This document shows positions 36,821-45,339 of a stretch of DNA of 64,000 bases, piece by piece (position 1 is the stretch's first letter; each line of letters opens with the position of its first letter). Source of the stretch: Ruoffia tabacinasalis (lineage in GTDB: Bacteria; Bacillota; Bacilli; Lactobacillales; Aerococcaceae); NCBI RefSeq assembly GCF_042652985.1, contig NZ_JBHSHQ010000029.1, positions 10,594 to 74,593 on the forward strand. Reading direction: 5' to 3'. The position numbers and the translations under genes are program-made. The notes under the pieces were generated by a model. The model had not been told where the DNA came from. It saw only the letters and a list, made by a program, of their open reading frames with translations, and did not search any database.

Positions 36821-37035
36821 AAAAAAAGACTGCGAGCAAAAGCCCACAGCCATTAATGACAGTATCTTTTGCCCACAACACAGTACGCTCACCTATATAG
36901 AGTTTGGGCAACTCTACAAGACAGTGATGGACTTATTCAATCCAACCCCAACATCAATTTGACATTTCGGCTAGTAATCCTTTCATAAGAATCTTATTAC
37001 TGATATTACTAGCGACCTCAATACTGTATTGTCCT
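36821..37035 (-). promoter_or_regulatory. Lysine riboswitch upstream of the YfcC operon
   Basis: Minus-strand L-box features: GAGGTCGCTAGTAAT with its complement ATTACTAGC, the AGTA turn in ATCAGTAATAAG, TATGAAAGG and TAGCCGAAATG, then GGGGTTGG. P1 is AATACAGTA (37022-37030) with TACTGTGTT (~36878-36886). The terminator GGGCAAAAG (36866-36874) / CTTTTGCTC (36834-36842) is followed by seven T (36821-36827). Same order of helices as the lysA leader at 975-1215, with different stem sequences, so the aptamer is conserved by structure. Lysine should switch the operon off. Confidence 0.85.
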
Positions 37036-37151
37036 TTATTCAATTAACTTGTGTAAGGGTATCTTAAATATGAACACTTGTCAAATGGATTTTGTAAGAT
37101 AATCAGCCCAAATTACTAGATCTATGCAAATTTCTCAATAGTGCTAACAAA

Positions 37152-37202
37152 GAAATAATCCCCAAAGATTAGAATTAAATATCTAACTTTCGCGGATTAA
37201 TT
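37152..37202 (-). terminator. Hairpin downstream of the ABC exporter genes
   Basis: TAATCCCCAAAGATTAGA and TCTAACTTTCGCGGATTA pair with two small bulges around 37154-37201. The T-tract is poor. It could end the exporter transcript. The remainder of 37036-37329 shows a 9-bp stem TAATGACTC/GGGTCATTA (near 37260-37295) and no gene. Confidence 0.45.
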
Positions 37203-37329
37203 CATTACTCAGATCAGGCAATCACGTTTTTATGGTCTTTTTGGAACGCTATAAGCTGTAATGACTCTAAATCAACACCTATTGGGGTCATTATAGAGCC
37301 GTTCATATTTAACATTCAATAAATAATTA

Positions 37330-37902
37330 TTATATTTCAAAGACTTCACTAATTGATTGTTGTATTGTTTCATCCTCTTCATGGGTAGTTAAAATGATTC
37401 CTTTACCTTGCGATACCCTTATATTTATTATTTTATTTAATAACTTTTTTCTTTTTTTATCCACAAACGCAAAAGGTTCATCCAAAATATACCATTCTCT
37501 TTCTAAAGACATTAATATAAGAGCATATAGAAACTTCTTTTCGCCGCCTGAAAGCATTCCCCATTGCTTGCTAAGTAACATATTTACATATTCACGTTCT
37601 ATAACTATGTCACTTAATTGATAAAATCCTTTTGTGTCTTTCTTTTTATCCAAGCCATAACTAAATTTCAAAAAATCCATTCCAGTTAATCGATCAGAAA
37701 AATATATATTTTGATTTATATAGATAATACTTTCGTTGCCCTGAATTGCATCCTTTTTAGTCTTTTTTATTCCTGAAATGTAATCTAATAGTAGAGTTTT
37801 CCCGTTCCCATTATCACCAGTTAACAGATTATATCCTTTTGAAAAGTTCATAGTTATTTTTTTATCTACAAATGGGATATTTAGATCTCTTATCTCTATC
37901 AT
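37330..37902 (-). CDS. Small ABC transporter ATPase
   Basis: 190 residues from ATG 37902. The upstream in-frame ATG at 37920 lies within the permease 3' end and contains the AAAGGAG that serves the real start. Walker A LLTGDNGNGKTLLLDYISG (about 24-42), Q-loop YINQNIYFSDRL, signature MLSGGEKKFLYALILMSL, Walker B EWYILDEPFAFVD and H-loop ILTTHEED. All ATPase motifs are intact. It pairs with the permease four bases upstream. Substrate unknown; export is inferred because no binding protein is present. Confidence 0.88.
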   Translation of the reverse strand: MIEIRDLNIPFVDKKITMNFSKGYNLLTGDNGNGKTLLLDYISGIKKTKKDAIQGNESIIYINQNIYFSDRLTGMDFLKFSYGLDKKKDTKGFYQLSDIVIEREYVNMLLSKQWGMLSGGEKKFLYALILMSLEREWYILDEPFAFVDKKRKKLLNKIINIRVSQGKGIILTTHEEDETIQQSISEVFEI

Positions 37903-37906
37903 AGCA

Positions 37907-38587
37907 TTATCTCCTTTCATTTGAAATTGGTTGGAAATTCACTATTGAATACATACTGACAAGAGATAAAATTACAGAAAGGACTGCATACTTAAAAAAT
38001 ACCCCATTATTGCCGTTTATTAAAACATGAGACAATATCGCTAAAGGATTATAATTATTTAACTCCGAATTAGTATTTAACAGCATAAAAGATCCAAAAA
38101 TAAGCATTGAAAACACTGTATTTATAGTATTTGCATGTATTTTCTTAACTAAAGTTAAATTGTAACCTATAAATGCAACTGGCAGACATACAATAATAGC
38201 GATGGAACTATATAAAAAAAGTTTAAGGAATGAAAACGGCAATATGATTATTACAAAGACATTAAGTAAATTGACACTGATAATACAGAAAATAATTTGA
38301 GTCAGTAAATTACCTAAAAAGAAAGCCCAGGGAGAATTATTTATTGAAAACAATGTTTTTAGGCTTCCATATTCTTTTAGCTGCAGTGCATAAACTCCAA
38401 CCCCATATATATATGAACATACAATAATATATACCCACCAGTATGACAATTCCCATTCATTAGTTAGATTTTTATAATTCATTAACAAGGTAATTCCCGG
38501 AAGCATAAAAGACCACAATAATGATATTTTATCCTTAATCAACATCTTAATATTAAATAATGCGTATGATTTAACAACTATGAACAT
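37907..38587 (-). CDS. ABC transporter permease, six-span
   Basis: 226 residues with about six hydrophobic segments and no recognised family motif. AAGGAGGAG is four bases before the ATG. The layout (permease then small ATPase) resembles ABC-2 type exporters used for self-immunity or peptide export. Codons are strikingly A/T-ending with many Ile ATA, unlike the nearby core genes, suggesting recent transfer. Divergent to two XRE regulators. Confidence 0.75.
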   Translation of the reverse strand: MFIVVKSYALFNIKMLIKDKISLLWSFMLPGITLLMNYKNLTNEWELSYWWVYIIVCSYIYGVGVYALQLKEYGSLKTLFSINNSPWAFFLGNLLTQIIFCIISVNLLNVFVIIILPFSFLKLFLYSSIAIIVCLPVAFIGYNLTLVKKIHANTINTVFSMLIFGSFMLLNTNSELNNYNPLAILSHVLINGNNGVFFKYAVLSVILSLVSMYSIVNFQPISNERR

Positions 38588-38747
38588 TTTTCTCCTCCTT
38601 ATGGGAATGGTAATAATTCTGAAAAATCTTCTCTATCTAATTTTAAAATTTTACTCGTGTTTAATATCATCTTACTATATTCTTACTAGAATACCAAGAA
38701 ATTTTAAGTTAAACTAAAACTATCATATATTTATAGAGGTGAATTAT

Positions 38748-39641
38748 TTGGAAAATATTGGTCAACTATTAAAAATATTTAGGATTCAAAAAGGGCTAAC
38801 TCAAAAAGATGTTTCAAATAACATAATGTCTACGCAACAAATTTCAAATATAGAAAATAATAGGACTAACATTTCAATACACAACCTTGTTGAAATATTA
38901 AAAAAAATGAATATATCACCTGGCGAAGTTTATAAATACTTAGATAAAGACAACCCTCAAATTGAATTTCTAAAAGATCTATCTCATATTGTTCACAATG
39001 AAGACATTTCTAAGCTCGACCTATTTATTAATAAATATTCGGCTATAGAACCATCAACAAATAACGTCGCTATTAAACATAATTTAATTCTACTCATTCA
39101 CTATAAAGCTAGATTTTTAAATTCATTTATAACTGATGAACTTTACTCAATAGATATTATTACTGAATATTTAATGCGCGTAGACCCGTGGTCACTCTAT
39201 GAGATCAATTTATTTTTAAATGCCAGCCCATTTTTTGAGAGTGTGACCCGGAATTTTCTAAGGAATCATTTTATTTCTTCAATGAATACAAATTCTACCT
39301 ACTTCAACCCAATAAGAACTGAAGTTTATGCAAATCAATTAATTACCTCAGTGCAAATACTTATTGAAGAAGGAAATTATACTAAGGCCAAGGATATGCT
39401 CTTATCATTAGAAGAGCTAGCATATAATCTGAATAATTATTATGTGACATTTAGGGTAAGATTCTTTAAAGGGATATACCTAATACAAACTGCAAGTATG
39501 GAAGAAGGTAAGCAGCTTGCTGAAACTGTTATTCAGTATTTTTATGATTTAGGAAAAGAATCTATCGGGAAAAGATATGCCAGTTACTTAGATAAAATAA
39601 TAAATAATTACAAGGAGGTGGAGAGCTATGTTACTGAGTGA
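38748..39641 (+). CDS. XRE-family regulator with TPR-like C-terminus (Rgg/MutR type), copy 1
   Basis: About 297 residues. I choose TTG 38748 because AGAGGTG is six bases upstream; the GTG at 38739 is part of that ribosome site. N-terminal HTH: IGQLLKIFRIQKGLTQKDVSNNIMSTQQISNIENNRTNISIHNLVEILKKM. The rest is all-helical, as in Rgg/MutR/PlcR peptide-responsive regulators. It overlaps the next regulator by 14 bases and is divergent from the ABC exporter it may control. AT-rich codon use matches the exporter. Confidence 0.78.
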   Translation: MENIGQLLKIFRIQKGLTQKDVSNNIMSTQQISNIENNRTNISIHNLVEILKKMNISPGEVYKYLDKDNPQIEFLKDLSHIVHNEDISKLDLFINKYSAIEPSTNNVAIKHNLILLIHYKARFLNSFITDELYSIDIITEYLMRVDPWSLYEINLFLNASPFFESVTRNFLRNHFISSMNTNSTYFNPIRTEVYANQLITSVQILIEEGNYTKAKDMLLSLEELAYNLNNYYVTFRVRFFKGIYLIQTASMEEGKQLAETVIQYFYDLGKESIGKRYASYLDKIINNYKEVESYVTE

Positions 39642-40476
39642 TTTAATAAAAGAATCTCGTGAAGCAAAAAATATTTCTCAAAAAGATTTAGCCCAAGACA
39701 TCCTAAGCCCTCAACACTTGTCACACTTTGAAAACAATTATAGTTCAATACTTGCAACTAAATATTTTTCATTAATTAAAAAATTGAATATAACTACTAG
39801 TGAAATTGATTATTACTTAGAATGGAACAATTCTCAAAATGAATTAATGTCTGCTATACAAAACGCAATTTCAACAAAGAATGAATCTATAATTTATGAT
39901 CTTATTCAAAATCAACTATCATTATTCACAGAAAATGATAATAGTATCCATAAACATAATCTAGTAATACTTTATCAAAACTTAGAAAAGTATTTTGGAC
40001 AATCCTCTAATGATGAGTATCCAATGCAACTCATCTCTGATTATTTACTGAATTCACCTGTATGGCATAGTTATGAATTAAACCTACTTGAAGCTATCGT
40101 TCATTTTAGTTCAGAAACTTCGCTGCGAGCTTTTTTTGAAACGGGCAAATCAAGATTAAGTTCAAATATTGATATGGGTAAAGCTAGAAAGAAAATAGCA
40201 AGACTCTATATCTTAGCAATAAATCAATCAATCGATCAGAGTAATGTGACTTTTACAAAATTTCTTGTCATAAATTTCAAAGAATTTTTGTCTAAAAATA
40301 ATTTGTTTAATGAACAAACCGTATGTCTATTCTATGAAGGTATTATACTTATTCAAAATGACAAATACACTCAAGGAATGGCTAAAGCTTCAAAGGCCTT
40401 AGAGATTATGAAGTTTGCCGACGATATTGATGCATATAATAAATATAATGAGATGCTTAATACTATCATTGTGTAA
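39628..40476 (+). CDS. XRE-family regulator with TPR-like C-terminus, copy 2
   Basis: 282 residues, a diverged paralogue of the preceding gene. HTH: SDLIKESREAKNISQKDLAQDILSPQHLSHFENNYSSI; then helical repeats with the same spacing, including an L-x-Y-x-A-R/L...W-x-x-Y-E-L/I-N-L block found in both (WSLYEINLFLNA and WHSYELNLLEAI). GGAGGTGGAG precedes the ATG. Tandem overlap suggests a local duplication and coupled expression. Both may bind peptides, but no ligand gene with a ribosome site was found beside them. Confidence 0.76.
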   Translation: MLLSDLIKESREAKNISQKDLAQDILSPQHLSHFENNYSSILATKYFSLIKKLNITTSEIDYYLEWNNSQNELMSAIQNAISTKNESIIYDLIQNQLSLFTENDNSIHKHNLVILYQNLEKYFGQSSNDEYPMQLISDYLLNSPVWHSYELNLLEAIVHFSSETSLRAFFETGKSRLSSNIDMGKARKKIARLYILAINQSIDQSNVTFTKFLVINFKEFLSKNNLFNEQTVCLFYEGIILIQNDKYTQGMAKASKALEIMKFADDIDAYNKYNEMLNTIIV

Positions 40477-40594
40477 ATAGACTTAAGCTACTTTCAAATC
40501 CAAACCCTATTACTTTAATACTTGAATGATTTTTCATATAATAGAAAGTAATAAGAGAGTGCGTTTCTTATTAAATAAATAAGGAGGTAGTAAA

Positions 40595-42019
40595 ATGATT
40601 AACCAACCATTTTTTACAAATTTTCTGAAAGTAAGTAATTGGTTCACTATTGGTGTTATTATATTGTTGTTAATTATTATTGGTATTATACGGAAGATGT
40701 CACAACATAAGACGTCATTTTCTATTCGTATGATGGTTGCTTTAGTCTTGGGCTTGGCACTTGGGATTGCCGTCGATTTAGTTGGGTCTAGTTTAGGAAC
40801 GGTCTATACAGATTTTGCTCAAGGAGAGATTTCGGCTTGGTTTGGCTTACTTGGAACTGGATTCTTACGTTTTGTACAAATGCTCGCGGTGCCTGTAGTC
40901 TTTTTATCAATTATTGATGTCTTAACAAATGTTGCCACTGGAAATATAAAATCCCTAACCACTAAAACATTCACATTATTACTTGGAACAACTGCCATCG
41001 CCGCAATCATTGGTATTTTAATGGTTCAAGTTTTTAATTTGGATTCTATATCCTTTGCAGGAGAATTAACTCCTTCGAGAGTTGAGAGTATGGCAGGCAT
41101 TGCTTCGGAAAGTTTCCCTCAATTCTTCCTAGATTTAATTCCGAATAATATATTCGCCGTGATGACAACAAATAGTAGCATTGTATCTGTTGTTATTATT
41201 GGTGCCTTGTTTGCTTCAGCCATTCGTTTCTTGCGAAATAAAAAGCCCGAAGCAATTAAGTCCTTCGACGAATTACTTCAATCTGCCCGTGTTGCAGTGA
41301 ATAGTGTTTTAATAAACATTATTAAGTTAATGCCTTACGGTATATCCGCTTTAGTTGCTAACACGATAATTTCACACGGAGTAGAAATTATCTTAAGTAT
41401 GCTTAACTTTATTGTCGCTTTGTATGCTGCTGTCATTATTATGTTGCTAGTCTACGTTATTATATTAATTCTCGTAGGTGTTAACCCAATCCAATTCTAC
41501 CGTAAAGCTTTTCCAACAATGGTCTTAGCATTTTCTAGTCGCTCAAGTGTAGGTACTCTGCCCTATACTATCTCGAATTTAGACGAGAATATTGGTGTAT
41601 CAGGACAAACTGCTAATTTCGTAGCCACACTTGGTTCAACAATTGGGATGAACGGCTGTGCCGGAATTTTCCCAGCGATGTTAGGTATTATGTTAGCTTA
41701 CGCAACGGGTGTAGATGTGAATGTATCCTTCTTTGTTTTACTCGTTACCGTTGTGACGATTGGTTCGATAGGAATTGCTGGTGTACCTGGAACTGCAACT
41801 GTAGCAGCTACGGTTACATTGAATGGTATTGGTTTAGGAGCTTTCGTTTCTGAGATTGGTGCAGTCTTTGGAATTGATCCGATTATTGATATGGGACGAA
41901 CTATGTTGAATGTGACTGGTTCAATGGTTAGCGCTGTAGTTGTCGACCGTTGGGAAGGTAAATTTGACATGGAACAATTCAACAAGCCTAATCAGACCAA
42001 TTTTGAAGATATTGATTAA
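40595..42019 (+). CDS. tcyP: L-cystine transporter TcyP-like (DAACS symporter)
   Basis: 474 residues, sodium:dicarboxylate symporter fold with eight-plus membrane segments and the hairpin loops: GFLRFVQMLAVPVVFLSIIDVLTN, MTTNSSIVSVVIIGALFA, AFSSRSSVGTLPYTISNLDENIGVSGQTANFVATLGSTIGMNGCAGIFPAMLGIML, GIAGVPGTATVAATVTLNGIG. The SSRSSVGTLP form and the N-terminal extra helix match TcyP rather than glutamate transporters. AAGGAGGTAG precedes the ATG. Confidence 0.88.
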   Translation: MINQPFFTNFLKVSNWFTIGVIILLLIIIGIIRKMSQHKTSFSIRMMVALVLGLALGIAVDLVGSSLGTVYTDFAQGEISAWFGLLGTGFLRFVQMLAVPVVFLSIIDVLTNVATGNIKSLTTKTFTLLLGTTAIAAIIGILMVQVFNLDSISFAGELTPSRVESMAGIASESFPQFFLDLIPNNIFAVMTTNSSIVSVVIIGALFASAIRFLRNKKPEAIKSFDELLQSARVAVNSVLINIIKLMPYGISALVANTIISHGVEIILSMLNFIVALYAAVIIMLLVYVIILILVGVNPIQFYRKAFPTMVLAFSSRSSVGTLPYTISNLDENIGVSGQTANFVATLGSTIGMNGCAGIFPAMLGIMLAYATGVDVNVSFFVLLVTVVTIGSIGIAGVPGTATVAATVTLNGIGLGAFVSEIGAVFGIDPIIDMGRTMLNVTGSMVSAVVVDRWEGKFDMEQFNKPNQTNFEDID

Positions 42020-42106
42020 TCCTTAACAGCAAATGATTATATAAATTTAAAAATATCGGTTACAATGTAGATAATATTTTCTAAATATTAGATAGGAGCT
42101 TAAATA

Positions 42107-43279
42107 ATGAGATCATTTAATTACGATATACCTACTAAAGTTTATTTTGGTGAAGGTAAAATTAAATATTTACCAGAATTAATTCATACTTTTGGTACGA
42201 AAGTACTACTCACATACGGCGGTGGAAGTATTAAGCGCAATGGTATTTATGATGAAGTTCAAGAGTTATTGAAAGATTGTGAAATCATTGAACTTAGCGG
42301 TATTGATCCGAATCCAAGAATTGAAACGGTTCGCGAAGGTGCCCGCTTATGTAAAGAGCATGATATTGACGTGATTCTAGCAGTCGGTGGTGGTTCAACA
42401 ATTGACTGTTCAAAAGTTATTGCGGCAGCTGCTAAATACGATGGCGATGCTTGGGATTTAGTAATGGATGGCCGTTTGATCACGGACGCTCTACCTTTAG
42501 TCGATATCCTAACCTTATCCGCAACAGGGACAGAGATGAATACAAACGGTGTTATTACCAACTTTGATGTCAAATTAAAGAAAGGTACCGCAAGCTACCA
42601 TACATATCCTTACGCATCAATTCTTGATCCAACTTATACATATACAGTACCAGCTAACCAAACTTCTGCCGGGACAGCTGATATTATGTCACATACTTTG
42701 GAGAATTATTTCCAAGAAGAGGATAATGCTTTTATTACGGATGGTTTGAGTGAAACAATCTTAAGAGCTTGTATCAAATATTTACCAATGGCTTTAGAAA
42801 ATCCAGAAAGTTACGAAGCACGTTCAAACTTAATGTGGGCTTCAACGATGGCGCTAAACGGCTTAACATCCATGGGTAAAGGTGGCGGTTGGACAACGCA
42901 TCCTATCGAACATTATTTATCAGCTTACTATGATATTACTCACGCAGAAGGCTTGGCCATCCTCACTCCACGTTGGATGAAATATATTTTAAGTGATAAA
43001 ACTGTTGACCGCTTCGTCAAATACGCACAAAACGTATGGAATATTGAAGATTCAGGCGACAAATTCAAAATGGCAGAAGAAGCAATTGAAAAGACATATC
43101 AATTCTTCGTAGACAATGGCTTACCAATGACATTACCAGAAGTTGGTATTGATTCTGATGAATTCTTTATGGAGATGGCAAAAGGAACCGAAGAACGTTT
43201 ATCTCGTGCTTACGTACCTTTAAATGCAGATGATGTTGTTGAAATTCTAAATCGTTGTATGACTGAAGGATATAATTAA
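42107..43279 (+). CDS. Iron-containing alcohol dehydrogenase (YugJ/BdhA-like)
   Basis: 390 residues. NADP-binding LTYGGGSIKRNGIYDEV and LAVGGGSTIDCSKVIAAAAKY; metal ligands in AGTADIMSHTLENYF (Asp, His) and GGGWTTHPIEHYLSAYYDITHAEGLAIL (His, His). These fit the NAD(P)H-dependent butanol dehydrogenase group that reduces aldehydes. The physiological substrate is not known. Single gene with its own terminator. Confidence 0.92.
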   Translation: MRSFNYDIPTKVYFGEGKIKYLPELIHTFGTKVLLTYGGGSIKRNGIYDEVQELLKDCEIIELSGIDPNPRIETVREGARLCKEHDIDVILAVGGGSTIDCSKVIAAAAKYDGDAWDLVMDGRLITDALPLVDILTLSATGTEMNTNGVITNFDVKLKKGTASYHTYPYASILDPTYTYTVPANQTSAGTADIMSHTLENYFQEEDNAFITDGLSETILRACIKYLPMALENPESYEARSNLMWASTMALNGLTSMGKGGGWTTHPIEHYLSAYYDITHAEGLAILTPRWMKYILSDKTVDRFVKYAQNVWNIEDSGDKFKMAEEAIEKTYQFFVDNGLPMTLPEVGIDSDEFFMEMAKGTEERLSRAYVPLNADDVVEILNRCMTEGYN

Positions 43280-43294
43280 TAAGACATGTATGTT

Positions 43295-43339
43295 GCATTG
43301 TACTAGGAGGTGGAAATCTCTTGGTACAATGCTTTTTTT
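43295..43339 (+). terminator. Terminator after the alcohol dehydrogenase
   Basis: GCATTGTAC (43295-43303) / GTACAATGC (43324-43332) followed by seven T. Confidence 0.88.
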
Positions 43340-43341
43340 CT

Positions 43342-43645
43342 GCAGGATAGCTGGTTTATCTTGCCTAATTCCAATTGGTTTGGCAGGATAACTGCCCTAT
43401 CTTGCCTAACTCCAGTTCATTAGGCAGGATAGATGCCCTATCTTGCCTAACTTCAGTCCATTTGGCAGGATAACTAACCTATCTTGCCTAACTCCAGTCC
43501 ATTTGGTAGGATAACTACCCTATCTTGCGTAACTTCAGTCCATTTGGTAGGATAACTACCCTATCTTGCCTAACTTCAGTCCATTTGGCAGGATAGATGC
43601 CTTATCTTGCCTAACTTGCATTTGTTAGGCAAGGTAAGCGCTAAT
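43342..43645. repeat. Array C: seven 41-bp hairpin repeats plus a partial
   Basis: Units begin with GCAGGAT or GTAGGAT at 43342, 43383, 43424, 43465, 43506, 43547 and 43588; a partial unit starts at 43629. Period is exactly 41 bp. Each holds TTAGGCAGGATA, a 7-base loop, TATCTTGCCTAA, a near-perfect 12-bp hairpin. Because both arms alternate, an arm can also pair across the 10-base spacer with the next unit; the last copy does so over 13 bases. It lies between convergent genes, right after a terminator. Confidence 0.95.
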
Positions 43646-43743
43646 TTCCCTTTCCTTTCACCATTTCACTCCACTACAAATAACAATGCAGCGATACTAA
43701 GGGACTACCCTCAATATCACTGCACTGTTTCACTTTTATTATC

Positions 43744-44919
43744 CTATTCCGATACTTCTTTCAACAAATCGAGACGATCAAATTCAATTTTCAATTCATA
43801 CTCACCAATTTGCTCACGAATTTTCTTGCTGATGTCAGCTAATAACTGATCATTCGTTAATTCAACATAATCTGGTACAACGACATCAAAAGTAATTAGT
43901 GTACTGTCATCAACATGCTCAACTTTGAAATCATGAAACTTTAGATTTAACTGAAGAGAATTTAGTATTTGCTTAACTTGACGGTAAATGGCGGTATGCT
44001 CTTCATTTTGAATGGCAATCGGATCTAGATGACAAACAAGTTCAACACCTAACTTGTCCATAAAATCTTCTTCAATGTCATCAATGATGCGGTGTGAGCG
44101 TCTTAGATCCCAGCTATCATCAATCTCTATATGAATGGTAGCGAACGTTTTATTCGGTCCATAATTATGTACTAATAGATCGTGATAGCCAACTATAACA
44201 TCATATTGATCCAACAATTCTTTCATTTCATGAATTTCTTCTTTGGAAGGCATTGTTCCTAATAAATCATCAATAGAATCACGAATTGCTTGAATTCCAC
44301 TATAAATAATTAGAATGGACAATAAAGCACCAGCGTAACCATCAATCTGCCAACCAGTGAAAGTCTCAACCGTTGCTGAAACGAGTACTATTAATGTAAC
44401 GTATACATCATTGACACTATCTTGAGCCGCACTATGTAAGGTGTTAGATTCTATCTCTTTAGCCGCACTTCGATAGAAGTTCCCTTGAATCATTTTAGCA
44501 ATAATCGAGACGATTAATAATATAAAGACAAGAGATGTTGCGTTCAAACTTGTAGGATTCATAATTTGTTGAATCGATGAAGTGAAAAACTGAAACCCTA
44601 CATAGATAATGATGACTGAGATCAATAAACCACTAATATATTCAGAACGTTCGTGACCATAAGGATGTTCCTTATCAGCCGGTTTCGAAGCTGCTCGAAA
44701 ACCAAATAATGTCAATAATGAAGATGCCGCATCCCCTAAATTATTCATCCCATCCGTAATAATTGAGATACTACCTGATAGTAAACCTGCTACAAGCTTA
44801 ATCACAAATAAAAGGAAATTAGATACAAGCCCTACTCTCCCAGCGATTATCCCGACACTAGTTCGCGCTTCTTCTTTTGTTTCTTTCATCGAATACTTTT
44901 TAATCCACTGTTTAAACAT
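43744..44919 (-). CDS. CDF-family metal cation exporter (Co/Ni-responsive leader)
   Basis: About 391 residues from ATG 44919, which has GAGG six bases upstream; the GTG four codons earlier overlaps that site. Cation diffusion facilitator: membrane domain with metal site ITDGMNNLGDAASSLLTLFG (Asp...Asp) and HPYGHERSEYISGL, second site HSAAQDSVNDVYVTL. The long C-terminal part contains two ferredoxin-like domains (YGPNKTFATIHIEIDDSWDLRRSHRIIDDIE, then FKVEHVDDSTLITFDVVVPD). A NiCo riboswitch controls it, so cobalt or nickel export is the best reading, although the family also moves Zn, Fe and Mn. Confidence 0.92.
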   Translation of the reverse strand: MFKQWIKKYSMKETKEEARTSVGIIAGRVGLVSNFLLFVIKLVAGLLSGSISIITDGMNNLGDAASSLLTLFGFRAASKPADKEHPYGHERSEYISGLLISVIIIYVGFQFFTSSIQQIMNPTSLNATSLVFILLIVSIIAKMIQGNFYRSAAKEIESNTLHSAAQDSVNDVYVTLIVLVSATVETFTGWQIDGYAGALLSILIIYSGIQAIRDSIDDLLGTMPSKEEIHEMKELLDQYDVIVGYHDLLVHNYGPNKTFATIHIEIDDSWDLRRSHRIIDDIEEDFMDKLGVELVCHLDPIAIQNEEHTAIYRQVKQILNSLQLNLKFHDFKVEHVDDSTLITFDVVVPDYVELTNDQLLADISKKIREQIGEYELKIEFDRLDLLKEVSE

Positions 44920-44979
44920 ATTCTGCCTCACTTTTCTGAAAATATTAGTCTAAACTAAGTAATCATTAACAATGAGAAA

Positions 44980-45018
44980 ACCTTCTTATGTTGAAAGTTG
45001 ATCAACGACAAGAAGGTT
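44980..45018 (-). other. Hairpin between NiCo riboswitch and CDF gene
   Basis: AACCTTCTT (about 44982-44990) / AAGAAGGTT (about 45010-45018) with an internal GTTGATCAAC palindrome. On the plus strand it is followed by CCTTTTTG, on the minus strand by TTTTCTC. Either a weak terminator or a leader structure. Confidence 0.4.
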
Positions 45019-45030
45019 CCTTTTTGTTCC

Positions 45031-45139
45031 AAAATAAAAGCATTTGTGAAACATTGCTGTCCCACAAATGCATATATACATCTGTTGCCCAAAGGCCCGG
45101 CTGCATCATTGAACGTTCAATGACCGCTTGATCAGTCTA
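45031..45139 (-). promoter_or_regulatory. NiCo (czcD) riboswitch with overlapping terminator
   Basis: Minus strand: ACTGATCAAGCGGTCATTGA, ATGATGCAGCCGGGCC, GGGCAACAGATG, CATTTGTGGGACAGC, the conserved four-way junction of cobalt/nickel riboswitches. The last helix ACAGATG/CATTTGT overlaps the terminator GCATTTGTG (45063-45071) / CACAAATGC (45040-45048), which is followed by TTTTATTTT. Metal binding would block the terminator and allow CDF exporter expression. Borders approximate. Confidence 0.88.
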
Positions 45140-45240
45140 TAGGTAACTCTCATCTGAATAGATTTCACTCAGTTATATATTGTTTCATTACTTTATAATG
45201 GAATGTGGCGATTGTCAATAGGAAAGTCTTATCCCTCGTT

Positions 45241-45264
45241 ATGAAAGCGTTATTTTGTTATAAT
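45241..45264 (+). promoter_or_regulatory. CcpA-like operator and -10 of the GH3 gene
   Basis: ATGAAAGCGTTATTT (45241-45255) differs from the cre pattern WTGNAANCGNWNNCW at one position. It lies just before TATAAT (45259-45264), where a repressor would block polymerase. Confidence 0.5.
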
Positions 45265-45339
45265 TAAATAAAATCAATATAGTGGGGGTGAATCTTAACT
45301 ACTCTTATGCAAATCATTTCAAAGGAGAGATAATTTATA

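Noticed and set aside
37230..37310. Possible end of an IS element (stem with GGTCATTA)
   Set aside because: Only a short inverted repeat, no transposase or second end; too weak to call.
38601..38720. Hydrophobic 38-residue plus-strand ORF between exporter and regulator (possible SHP-like peptide)
   Set aside because: No ribosome site before the ATG; the region instead carries the permease ribosome site and promoters on the other strand.
43342..43645. CRISPR-like array
   Set aside because: No variable spacers; the differences are point changes, and the unit is a hairpin repeated head to tail.
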